Source of the DNA: Bacteroidota bacterium
GTDB taxonomy: Bacteria; Bacteroidota; Bacteroidia; Sphingobacteriales; Sphingobacteriaceae
Length of the DNA stretch: 64,000 nucleotides
Direction of reading: 5' to 3'
Assembly: GCA_013288685.1 (NCBI GenBank)
Contig: JABDBM010000001.1
Coordinates: 204,900 to 268,899 of the forward strand
In this document: positions 37,785-45,682 of the stretch, in pieces
Numbering within the stretch: the first letter of the stretch is position 1
How the letters are laid out: every line of letters begins with the position of its first letter
Made by a program: the position numbers and the translations under genes
The notes under the pieces: generated by a model
What the model saw: the letters and a program-made list of their open reading frames with translations, nothing else
The model's database searches: none
What the model was told of the DNA's origin: nothing

Positions 37785-38168
37785 TTATGGATTTGAGGCG
37801 AAGCTTTCACTGACCTTCAACGGCAATTGTGAAAAGTCACTGTTCCTGCCGAGTACGTTGAACGAATCCGCGACGATCTCGGTAGTGTAGCGTTTCACGC
37901 CGTCTTTATCTTCAAACGAACGCGTGCGTAGCTTTCCCTCAAGGTAAATCAGCTGTCCTTTTTTCAATATTTTGGCAGACGCCTCCGCAAGTCCGCGCCA
38001 CAGCACTATATTATGCCATTCCGTCTGCTCTTCTTTAACGCCGTTTTTTGCAAACGTTTCACTTGTCGCCAGCGGAAAACTTGCGACTGGTATGTTGTTT
38101 TCCAACAATCTAAGATAGGGGTCCTTTCCTAGGTGCCCCACTAAGATCACTTTATTTATCCCGGGCAT
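37785..38168 (-). CDS. ssb: Single-stranded DNA-binding protein (first copy)
   Basis: A 127-residue OB-fold SSB (INKVILVGHLGKDPYLRL, then TEWHNIVLWRGLAE and IYLEGKLRTRSFEDKDGVKRYTTEIVAD). The C-terminal acidic tip (DDxPF) of interacting SSBs is not present; the protein ends SLKVSESFASNP-like in a neutral tail. A weak hairpin precedes its start. Found at the left end of a mobile island; the second ssb lies at 39137 with the tip intact. Confidence 0.85.
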   Translation of the reverse strand: MPGINKVILVGHLGKDPYLRLLENNIPVASFPLATSETFAKNGVKEEQTEWHNIVLWRGLAEASAKILKKGQLIYLEGKLRTRSFEDKDGVKRYTTEIVADSFNVLGRNSDFSQLPLKVSESFASNP

Positions 38169-38180
38169 AAGCAGCTATTT

Positions 38181-38205
38181 ACAGGCGGGTTTTTCACCTG
38201 CCTGT
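38181..38205. repeat. Hairpin upstream of ssb
   Basis: ACAGGCGGGT and ACCTGCCTGT pair with one mismatch around a 5-base loop, 13 bases upstream of the ssb start codon. It may be a regulatory site. Confidence 0.4.
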
Positions 38206-38323
38206 GTTAACAAGTTTTTAAAATATTGTATAACAGCTTCAAGCTCAATCAGTTTTGGGTCACTGAATTTACAAATATCTAAAACCCTAAAAATCGTTTT
38301 GCTGTTATTATCAGTACAAGACT

Positions 38324-38542
38324 ATGAAAGCGAAATTACGGTCCGTTGACATTATTTGTATCATGCTGCATTCAAATCTGCTTACCAGGACGGTTCCGCA
38401 GATACTCATTGCTTCCAGCCCTCTGCTCGGGAAATTTGCCGAGCTCGGAGAAGTAAACGGTAGTCTAAGGAAGCCATTCGCAATGGACCAGTTACTCACC
38501 CTGGTCGCCGGTCTTTTTTCCTTAAATAACGTTGACGAATAA
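38324..38542 (+). pseudogene. Receiver-domain remnant
   Basis: A 72-codon reading resembles the C-terminal half of a CheY-type receiver domain: PQILIASS, then an ELGEVNG segment, then the conserved LRKPFAMDQLLTLV. The N-terminal half with acidic pocket and phospho-Asp is absent, so it is a truncated remnant if real. No output domain follows. Confidence 0.35.
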
Positions 38543-38592
38543 TCTTGCTCTATATGATGAGAAAGGCCGCTGACTCAAAAAAATAGGGCACC

Positions 38593-38608
38593 CCGTCAGA
38601 AATGACGG
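38593..38608. repeat. Hairpin with GAAA loop
   Basis: CCGTCA-GAAA-TGACGG is a perfect 6-bp stem closed by a GNRA-type tetraloop. Confidence 0.5.
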
Positions 38609-38636
38609 CCTGGCTTTACGCTCTATCTTTTTCAAA

Positions 38637-38667
38637 GGATGCCGCTGCAATCCCTGGTGCGGCATCC
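38637..38667. repeat. Hairpin (9-bp stem)
   Basis: GGATGCCGC and GCGGCATCC form a perfect 9-bp stem with a 13-base loop, 35 bases after the previous hairpin. Confidence 0.5.
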
Positions 38668-39136
38668 TGCTTAAAAATCAGCTTCATCCATTTCGCTCCG
38701 CTGCATTTCGTCAGCAAGTTTTTAAACCGCACGTAAAAGCCCGCCTGCCGGATGACTATCCCGCTGCCTGAATTTAACCGTACGCTTTGCTTAACCTGTC
38801 AAATTCGTCCCGCTCATCCGGCAGGCAGACATTTACCTTTCCCCAAAAAGGAATAAGGCATTTTTTGTGTTTGGTGAATATTTTTAGGCGAAACGGGTAA
38901 AAAGCGCAGCTAAAATCAAGCCCGTAGTTTTTGTTGGGTTGGCAAAAGACTACGGCATAATGGAAAAGCTCGTCCCTCGCTTTTCCAGCCTTCGGCACTT
39001 ATTCCGTTTCCTTTTGTCCGGTTCCGGGCTTTACGATTTGCTTTCTTTTTTCCCTTTTTCTTTTAAAAATAATCAATCAGGACAGGGCGGAGAAAGGAAG
39101 AACAAACAAAATCATTCATCAAAAAAATTAAAAGCA

Positions 39137-39538
39137 ATGGAAATCACAGGAAGATTGACCGCAAACGCACAGGTCAGGAATGTAAAAGGCGACAAAAAGG
39201 TAACAGGCTTTACCATCGCCATGAACCGCAGCTACAAAAAGGGCGAGGAGAAAAAAACGATTACCACTTACGTGGATTGCTCCTACTGGATCAATTCGGG
39301 TGTTGCCGAATACCTCAAAAAAGGTACGCTGGTACAGCTATACGGCGACATGGATGTAAACGCATGGGTGGATAAGGATGGCAACGCAAAAGGGCGTTTA
39401 ACCTTTCACACCCAAACCATCAAAATTTTGGCGAAGCCGGGAAATGCAACTGCCGAAGTTACTGCAACGGCTGAAAGCAAAGCCAAACAAAAAGCACGCG
39501 CAACAGGAAACCCGGACGAAGACGACCTGCCATTTTAA
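39137..39538 (+). CDS. ssb: Single-stranded DNA-binding protein (second copy)
   Basis: A 133-residue SSB with an OB fold (MEITGRLTANAQVR, FTIAMNRSYKK, VAEYLKKGTLVQLYGDM) and the C-terminal acidic tip EDDLPF used to recruit partners. I choose the ATG at 39137; the 66 upstream codons (38939) lack conserved pattern. It starts the plasmid-like cassette that continues into DUF932 and the PRTRC genes, where SSB is common. Confidence 0.88.
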   Translation: MEITGRLTANAQVRNVKGDKKVTGFTIAMNRSYKKGEEKKTITTYVDCSYWINSGVAEYLKKGTLVQLYGDMDVNAWVDKDGNAKGRLTFHTQTIKILAKPGNATAEVTATAESKAKQKARATGNPDEDDLPF

Positions 39539-39589
39539 CTAACCCGATTGAAGAATGAACAAAAATCAAAAACGAAAGGAATTAATATC

Positions 39590-40657
39590 ATGGCATACAA
39601 TCTCAATTATAACAGCGACAATAACGAATACAGCTTTTTCAGTGTAAAGGAAAGGGCATGGCACGGGTTAGGTAAAATCGTAGACCAGTACCCCACCAGC
39701 GCCGAGGCTATCAAATTTGCCGGGCTTAATTACCGGGTGGAAAAACGGCCGCTTTTTACCTATGATACAGAAAACCATACCGGCGACCCGGATACTGATT
39801 TGTTGATACCCGAAATTGAAGTACCAAACTATTTTGCAACCATCCGCACAGATACCGAACAGGTTTTAGGCGTAGTCGGCAAGGACTACGAAGTCGTACA
39901 GAATGTAGACGCATTTGAGTTTTTTGACGCCATCGTAGGTGGCGGTGACGGGATTTTATACGAAACGGCAGGCGCATTGGGTAAAGGCGAACGCATATTC
40001 ATAACCGCCAAATTGCCCGGTTATGTCAGGATTGGAAGGGAAGATTTGCTCGAACAATACCTTTTCCTGACCACCTCACACGATGGCTTCGGCAGTATTA
40101 CCGCAGCATTTACACCCATCCGGGTGGTTTGCAATAACACGCTGAATGCCGCCATGCGCAACCATACCAACGCCATTAAAATCCGTCATACCGCATCTGC
40201 GAACGACAGGCTGAAAACAGCGCACGAACTAATGGGTATCAGCAGCACTTTATCTGCCGAACTTCAGGGGATTTTTAACCAATGGGCGCAGGTACGCATC
40301 ACCGACAAGGAGGTGAAAAAACTCATACAAATCGCGATGGCGCCCAATAAAGAAGTCCTTAAAAACCTCGAAGCGGGCAAAACGGACGAACTGTCCACTA
40401 CCTATACAAACATCGTTGACAAGGTTTATGAGTACGCCTTAAGCAGTCCGACCCAGCAAATGGAAACCACAGCCGGGACTGTGTTCGGCGCATACAATGC
40501 CGTAACGGGTTACTTCCAAAACGTACGCAACTACAAAGACGGCGAAGCCAAATTCAAATCCATCATCGAAGGTACGGCAAAACTAAGGGCGCAAACAGCC
40601 TTTGACCTTTGCCGGGATTTTTCAAAAAATGGCGCAGACGCTTTAATATTTAATTAA
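39590..40657 (+). CDS. DUF932-family protein
   Basis: A 355-residue protein of the DUF932 (phage/plasmid-like TIGR03299-type) family. The N-terminal AWHGLGK, the TTSHDGFGSITAAFTPIRVVCNNTL core and the C-terminal NAVTGYFQNVRNY are the recognisable blocks. Function is unknown; homologues occur in phage and plasmid islands. I start at the ATG at 39590 (MAYNLNY); an in-frame TTG lies 42 bases upstream. It follows ssb by 51 bases and belongs to the plasmid-like cassette. Confidence 0.85.
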   Translation: MAYNLNYNSDNNEYSFFSVKERAWHGLGKIVDQYPTSAEAIKFAGLNYRVEKRPLFTYDTENHTGDPDTDLLIPEIEVPNYFATIRTDTEQVLGVVGKDYEVVQNVDAFEFFDAIVGGGDGILYETAGALGKGERIFITAKLPGYVRIGREDLLEQYLFLTTSHDGFGSITAAFTPIRVVCNNTLNAAMRNHTNAIKIRHTASANDRLKTAHELMGISSTLSAELQGIFNQWAQVRITDKEVKKLIQIAMAPNKEVLKNLEAGKTDELSTTYTNIVDKVYEYALSSPTQQMETTAGTVFGAYNAVTGYFQNVRNYKDGEAKFKSIIEGTAKLRAQTAFDLCRDFSKNGADALIFN

Positions 40658-40701
40658 CCATCCGGGGGGAGCAATCCCCCCTTTACCAAAATCAAAAGAA
40701 A

Positions 40702-41076
40702 ATGACACGCGCAAATATCCATATCAAATTAAGTGACGGCAGTAACATCAACTGCGTTTGCGACAGCACCAGCGCCCCGGAACAGGGCTATTTCGTAGAA
40801 AACCTGTTACTCCCGCTGTTGACATTCAATGACGCAGACAAGGAAATCCTTTTACTCAACCAATCCTGCGCCATGCACGAATTGAGGACAAACGCTACCT
40901 ACCGCTATATCATCAACCTGCAAACAAAAGCGGTTCACTTTTTTGAAGAAACTTACGATTACCAAAAAGGGAAGTTCAGCATTGGCGATAACCTGACTGA
41001 CCGGTATCTCGACTACATCGAAAATACGGACGGCCTAAAGGAACAATTCAGACAAATCAAATCACAGCAAATCTGA
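40702..41076 (+). CDS. Conserved hypothetical protein of the PRTRC island
   Basis: A 124-residue protein with no recognised domain (MTRANIHIKLSDGSNINCVCDS, later VHFFEETYDYQ). It is cytoplasmic by sequence. It lies 44 bases after DUF932, and 4 bases before the next, frameshifted reading. No function can be assigned. Confidence 0.6.
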   Translation: MTRANIHIKLSDGSNINCVCDSTSAPEQGYFVENLLLPLLTFNDADKEILLLNQSCAMHELRTNATYRYIINLQTKAVHFFEETYDYQKGKFSIGDNLTDRYLDYIENTDGLKEQFRQIKSQQI

Positions 41077-41080
41077 GAAC

Positions 41081-41748
41081 ATGAAAACGATAACATTGAA
41101 ACTTTACAGTTTTAACGAACTGGATAAACCGGGCAAGGAAAAGGCACTAACGACCTACCGGGGCCTGAATGTGGATTTCGACTGGTGGGACGATGAATTT
41201 GAGGATTTTATAGAACTGTGTTCTTACATGGGCATAGCCGTCATAAAGGACAGCATCAAATTCCGCGGCTTTTACGGGCAGGGGGACGGTAGCGGGTTTC
41301 CGCCAAAGTCGACCTGCTGAAACTACAGGATGCTATCAAAACACAGGCGTGGAAAACCTTTGCACCGCTACAGGAATTCCCGTTCAACCCCGCAAAGATC
41401 GACCGCAGGGTATGGCCTTTAATCGCAAACGGCATATTGCCCAATGAACCGCAGATCATTTGCGCCCAACGCCAGTACGGCGTGGTGGTAGATTTAGGCA
41501 TGTATGTTATCAATGAGGGCGACAAACTACACGACAACGTATTTGAGGAACTGGATTTACTGGAGGAATGGTTACGCCGTATTGCAGAAACACTGAACCG
41601 CTACCTGTACAGCACCCTTGAAAAACAATACGAATTCCTGATTAGCGATGCGGCTATCAAAGAGAGCATTCTCAGCAATGATTACCTGTTTACCTCCGAT
41701 GGCAGGTCGGCAAATTATCTCGAGCAATTGACAAAAAGAAAACACTAA
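41081..41748 (+). pseudogene. Island hypothetical protein with a single-base frameshift
   Basis: The first 79 codons (MKTITLKLYSFNELDKPGKEKALTTYR, through IKFRGFYGQGDGSGF) run into a stop at 41320. The second frame, from 41300 on, continues as VDLLKLQDAIKTQAWKTF with no stop to 41748. Adding one T after GGGTTT at 41296-41300 would give a continuous 222-residue protein. It is either a broken gene or a sequencing error. The first block resembles short phage/plasmid proteins. It lies immediately upstream of the PRTRC genes. Confidence 0.55.
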
Positions 41749-41759
41749 AAAGAAAAACC

Positions 41760-42320
41760 ATGACAACGAACTTCTTTCAAAATATAGCAAGCCTCAACGT
41801 TCCCGGCATTTGGAAAATCGGCATAACCGCCGACGAGCAGGGCAACATCAAAATAACAGGCTTATTCAATATTCATAACAACGGAACACAAGCGGCCAAA
41901 GTCGTACCGCCGTTCCTGATGAGCGGAACTGCGGAGGAACTGGACAATTGCTTTTTTGACACCATCACCAAACCCATACAGGAAACCGCAGGTGTTTTCC
42001 ATAACATGGAAGATTACCGCAAAGGCTTGGAAAAGGCAAAAACCATGTCCAAGGCTACCAGCGATAAACCTGCTAAAAGCTATTCCACCTCAACCGGAAA
42101 TACCGACCACGAAATGCCCGACCCCAAAGCGGAAAAGAAAAAGGCGTATGACGCGACGATGAAAACCATCAACGGCCTGAGTGCGGATTGCAAGTACGAG
42201 GAAGCAATAGCCCTGTTACCCGCCGTTGAGGATTACCCGGAAAAGGAAACGGAACTCAAAAACCTGCGCACCGACCTCAAACGCAAAAAAGACCAGTTAA
42301 CACAAATCAAATTACTCTAA
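41760..42320 (+). CDS. PRTRC system protein E-like
   Basis: A 186-residue protein. The N-terminal half (MTTNFFQNIASLNVPGIWKIGI, ITGLFNIHNNGTQAAKVVPPFLMSGTAEELD) is the PRTRC protein E pattern: a small alpha/beta domain, followed by a Lys/Ser/Thr-rich linker and a helical C-terminal segment (YEEAIALLPAVEDYPEKETELKNL, TPR-like in appearance). It precedes protein C by 17 bases. Function is unknown; the name is from the conserved PRTRC cassette. Confidence 0.75.
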   Translation: MTTNFFQNIASLNVPGIWKIGITADEQGNIKITGLFNIHNNGTQAAKVVPPFLMSGTAEELDNCFFDTITKPIQETAGVFHNMEDYRKGLEKAKTMSKATSDKPAKSYSTSTGNTDHEMPDPKAEKKKAYDATMKTINGLSADCKYEEAIALLPAVEDYPEKETELKNLRTDLKRKKDQLTQIKLL

Positions 42321-42337
42321 CCCTAAAACGACAAGAT

Positions 42338-42553
42338 ATGTTCAGCGATTTATTACCACGGGTTTTTGTCCATAAGGAAAACGGGCAGGAAATAACCCTT
42401 ACCGACCCCGATGTCAATCTTAGCCCGGAAGAGGTCTGCGACTTTTACAGCACCCTCTATGCCATACTGACCACAGCAAAAATCGTCGGGCCGGAATTTA
42501 AGAATGACAAAGCGGAATACCAGTTTGTCACCACGTTAGGCACGAAAGGATAA
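42338..42553 (+). CDS. PRTRC system protein C (ubiquitin-like)
   Basis: A 71-residue protein: RVFVHKENGQEITLTDPDVNLSPEEVCDFYSTLYAILTTA, ending TTLGTKG. PRTRC C proteins are described as predicted prokaryotic ubiquitin-like proteins (beta-grasp). The C-terminal residue is Gly, as needed for conjugation, although this is also simply the family ending. It is 17 bases after E and 2 bases before the next start, so it is translated in the same unit. The conjugation function is unproven for this cassette. Confidence 0.8.
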   Translation: MFSDLLPRVFVHKENGQEITLTDPDVNLSPEEVCDFYSTLYAILTTAKIVGPEFKNDKAEYQFVTTLGTKG

Positions 42554-42555
42554 TC

Positions 42556-43694
42556 ATGAAAGACCAAAAACAGGCAGGCTTTATCAGCCTGCCTAAATCA
42601 AAAAAACAATGCAAACTCTATCACCAGTTAGGAACATTCGCCGGAAACCTCAACCAACTGCCCGATGCACAGGCGGTCTTAAAAGACAGAGCCAAATCTG
42701 CCCCCGTACACCTGGTGCCGATGGTTTTCTAAACCATAGCTTTATGCCCCTTTGCCATAAGGCCGGTAAAGTGCCCGCACAGGAGCCAACAGAAGCGGAT
42801 TACTATAAATCCGCAAACGAACTTTGCAAACTTCATGGTTTTAGGCCAATGGATGTTACGGGTTTACCATACCCTTATAATATCCTGTTGACCCTCCGGG
42901 ACATCAAAAACAAGCTGAACAGGCAACCCTACGAAACGGAATTACTCATCACCAAAGGACATCATGACAAAAAAACTGCTTTAGCCACCAAGCAGGTTTA
43001 CGAAGTTGGGCAAACATTATATTATATTCCTGTTATCCCGCTTTACCGTTTTTTAAGGCATAAGGAAAACAAAGCCTGCGGCGAATTATTGCTTGCCGTC
43101 ATGAGCTACCTCTACCGGGAAGCAGGTATTCCATATTACCGGGACGAGGGTGGTTACATGTGCGATGAATATGAGTACAACAAGGAATATTACCTCGAAT
43201 GTATAGAAAACGCCGGGGACGAATACGAAGAAGACAACAAAGACATTCTTAAAAACGAGATATGCGGGGACATCATGCACCGCAAAATCTACAACTCCTA
43301 CCACCTTGACCATTTTGCGGAAACCATTGAAAGGTTTAAGCCTGAAAATGCTTTGGAAGAAGAATGCTTATTGGTCGCGAAAGATGCCTTTGCCATATAC
43401 CTCGATTTTCCAAAGAACTGTGTGTTTCAGCATATCGAAGCCCCGGAAGATGAAGAAGAGGAATTCGCCACACCCGAAACCTACATTTCCTTTATAGGAG
43501 ACGATAAGGGATGGGTATATGAAAACATCGAACGGCAGGTGAATGAACTGTTGGGGAATTATGCTGAAATGGCTTTGCCTGTGCGCGTACAGGTATTCGA
43601 TGGCACCGAGACCGAAGTAAAAACGCTTGAATTTGAATACCGCCTTTTTGAATTGATAACAAACCTTTGCAATATTTTATACGAATTACCATGA
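42556..43694 (+). pseudogene. PRTRC system protein F-like gene, probably frameshifted
   Basis: A first reading from the ATG at 42556 (MKDQKQAGFISLPKSKKQC) ends at a stop at 42730-42732. A second frame, from about 42740 (MPLCHKAGKVPAQEPTEADYYKSANELCKLHGF), continues to 43694 for about 316 residues. Adding one T in the GTTTTC run at 42724-42729 joins them into about 380 codons. Position between C and B suggests protein F of the PRTRC cassette, but I cannot confirm by motif. Alternatively these are two small genes. The last bases overlap protein B by ATGA. Confidence 0.5.
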
Positions 43695-44404
43695 GAACGA
43701 ATATTACCGGGCAATTCGGGCATTTATACGAACCGTTTAAAGCCCTCTTAATTTATAAGAACGCAGAAAAGAACAATACCTACGTCGAAGCTTTTGACAT
43801 TGCACAGGACGGCAAGCCCGTCAATGCACACCCCTTAACCATACAGGAAAGCATGGCCTTGGCCAAAGCACTCGACACCTCGGAGGATTTACAGGCCAGC
43901 TTTTTAGACCCTGTCGGCTTGCTCCCTAAAAACGTATTGTACATCAATCGGGGGCGCAACGCTTTTGCCTTATGGCAGACCCCCGCTCAAAAAGTGAGGC
44001 TGTTATTCAAAGAGGGTTTGTCCATCCCCAACGGTGGGGCATGGGTGCCGCCAATGATTTGGAAGGCCAGCCGGGGAACTTTGTCCGTTTATGCGCTGAA
44101 CAGCAACGAGCCAGCCGCCATCAATACGCCGCTATGCCAGGCGCCTTATTTTAACATTTATGGCGATGGAAAAGTATGCCTCGGCACCGTAACCATCCGC
44201 ATCCCGCGTGACTGCGGGTTGGAAGAATTCATGCGCTTGTGGGAAATCTACTTTTTTAATAGCTTTTTCAGCCATACACTTGGCAACAGCCCGGTAAAAG
44301 GGAATATCGTTCAGCTTTGGCAGAAACTGGTAAACACCGATACCCCGTTCCCCTTAGAAAAATTAACACCCATCAAATTAACCATCAAAGACCTTTTAAA
44401 ATGA
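43691..44404 (+). CDS. PRTRC system protein B (E2-like)
   Basis: A 237-residue protein of the PRTRC B family, classed in domain surveys as prokaryotic E2-like. Residues 150-167 read QAPYFNIYGDGKVCLGTV, similar in layout to the HPN..GxVCL active-site region of ubiquitin E2 enzymes, with Cys163 the candidate nucleophile (codon 44177-44179). I use the ATG at 43691 for the ATGA overlap with the upstream gene; the stop overlaps the ThiF start by ATGA as well. No Cys-transfer chemistry is shown here. Confidence 0.8.
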   Translation: MRTNITGQFGHLYEPFKALLIYKNAEKNNTYVEAFDIAQDGKPVNAHPLTIQESMALAKALDTSEDLQASFLDPVGLLPKNVLYINRGRNAFALWQTPAQKVRLLFKEGLSIPNGGAWVPPMIWKASRGTLSVYALNSNEPAAINTPLCQAPYFNIYGDGKVCLGTVTIRIPRDCGLEEFMRLWEIYFFNSFFSHTLGNSPVKGNIVQLWQKLVNTDTPFPLEKLTPIKLTIKDLLK

Positions 44405-45204
44405 AAACTTTACCCGCTATACATTTTACGGATACAAGCTTGCTTGACCCCGCCAACCCCATAACGGTTAACCTCATCGGCGCAGGCGGTACAGGCCACC
44501 GCATGCTCACCGAACTGGTGAGGATGCATATTTCTTTGCAGGCCTTCGGACGCCCAGGACTGCAGGTGAACTTGTTTGACGACGATATCATTACCGAGGC
44601 CAACCGGGGGCGGCAGCTATTCGCCCAATCTGAAATCGGCCATTTCAAATCGGTCATTTTAATTAATCGGATCAACCGATTTAACGGCACGAACTGGAAA
44701 GCTGTCCCCGAACGCTTCGGCACAAAGACTTTGCATTTACTGCCGTCATCGGGCAAAGCAAATATTTATATTAGCTGTGTAGATACGGCCAGCGCAAGGT
44801 TTGACATCGCAACCGCATTGAGAAAAGTTTGCAACAACTCCCGGAGTGACCGGGCGAAGCCCTTTTACTGGATGGATTTGGGTAACAGCCGCTATACCGG
44901 GCAATTAGTATTGTCGACCCTTGCCGAAATCAAACAGCCTGTTTCAGAACGGTTCAACCCGATTGCCGTCCTGCCGAAAGTGACGGATGAATTCAGGAAT
45001 TTATTGGAATCCGCTGACGACAAGGACGAGCCAAGCTGTTCACAGGCGGAAGCTCTTAAAAAACAAGATTTGTATGTGAATACCGCTTTAGCGGTCTATG
45101 GCGCGGAACTGTTATGGCAACTGCTGACGGACGGCATGATAGAAAACCGGGGGCTTTTTCTGAATATCAAAAAATTTAAAATGGTGGCTTTGAAAATCGC
45201 CTGA
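44401..45204 (+). CDS. PRTRC ThiF-family protein (E1-like)
   Basis: A 267-residue Rossmann-fold protein. The nucleotide loop is GAGGTG (residues 27-32); the DDD (residues about 60-62) plus TEANRGRQ are the ThiF/E1-type ribose- and Mg-binding residues, and a conserved PSCSQAEALKKQDLYVNTALA follows near residue 220. Such proteins adenylate the C-terminal Gly of ubiquitin-like proteins. Placed directly after the E2-like B and downstream of the ubiquitin-like C, it completes the three-part set. The start is the ATG at 44401. Confidence 0.85.
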   Translation: MKTLPAIHFTDTSLLDPANPITVNLIGAGGTGHRMLTELVRMHISLQAFGRPGLQVNLFDDDIITEANRGRQLFAQSEIGHFKSVILINRINRFNGTNWKAVPERFGTKTLHLLPSSGKANIYISCVDTASARFDIATALRKVCNNSRSDRAKPFYWMDLGNSRYTGQLVLSTLAEIKQPVSERFNPIAVLPKVTDEFRNLLESADDKDEPSCSQAEALKKQDLYVNTALAVYGAELLWQLLTDGMIENRGLFLNIKKFKMVALKIA

Positions 45205-45215
45205 TAGGAATTGCT

Positions 45216-45401
45216 ATGAAGATTATTGATTTAGAAGGCAAAGAAATTGAAGTGTCCGATTTGGCTTTGGCGCTTTTACAGGCGGATGATTACCGCCATT
45301 ACCGGGTGACAAACCCGACCCCAATGCAGCTGCATTTGTATGACTATTGGGGGGATTTTTATCAAAAATTACTCATATTGGATAGGGAGATAAAGGGATG
45401 A
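45216..45401 (+). CDS. Small hypothetical protein
   Basis: A 61-residue protein (MKIIDLEGKEIEVSDLALALLQ, ending LILDREIKG) 11 bases after the ThiF gene and overlapping the macrodomain gene by ATGA. No family is recognised. The coupling suggests it belongs to the same transcription unit as the PRTRC genes. Confidence 0.55.
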   Translation: MKIIDLEGKEIEVSDLALALLQADDYRHYRVTNPTPMQLHLYDYWGDFYQKLLILDREIKG

Positions 45402-45682
45402 TTACCTACGTTAAAGGTAACCTGCTGGATAGCCCGGCGGTTGCCCTGGTCAATACGATGAACCTCGTTGGGGTTATGGGCAAAGGGATCGCCCTGCAAT
45501 TTAAACAGGCGTTCCCGCATAACTTTGAGGTTTATCGAAAGGCTTGCAGGGAAGGGGGGCTGGGGATTGGAAAAATTTTGGCGGTCTATGACCGCAACCT
45601 CCTATTGGGTGATAAGTTGATCTTAAAAAGACATGATCAACCGAATTATCAGCGCAGTCAACCAACACTACAAGAATCCTAA
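45398..45682 (+). pseudogene. Truncated macrodomain protein (DarG-like)
   Basis: The first about 80 residues (MITYVKGNLLDSPAVALVNTMN, then MGKGIALQFKQAFP) are the N-terminal half of an ADP-ribose-binding macrodomain of the DarG/Appr-1-p type. After IGKILAVYDRNLLLGDKLI the reading leaves the family and ends after 18 more codons in a tail of no conserved character. The normal second half of the fold is missing. The break point is near 45622, just before a UvrD-type fragment, so this is probably a deletion scar. It may be non-functional. Confidence 0.65.

Larger units (their letters stand above)
38543..39136. other. Intergenic region with hairpins before second ssb
   Basis: The 594-bp stretch contains two clear hairpins at 38593-38608 and 38637-38667, plus an undecided short ORF on the minus strand (38774-38998). 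The compact structure at the start of a plasmid-like cassette could be a replication or regulatory region; none is demonstrated. Confidence 0.4.

Noticed and set aside
37529..37810. 93-codon minus ORF near the first ssb
   Set aside because: It overlaps the ssb end in another frame and shows no conserved pattern.
38774..38998. 74-codon minus ORF
   Set aside because: It could be real but shows no recognised domain, and no neighbours or start signal support it.
38939..39136. 66-codon extension of the second ssb
   Set aside because: It has no SSB-like sequence and the ATG at 39137 starts the OB fold directly.
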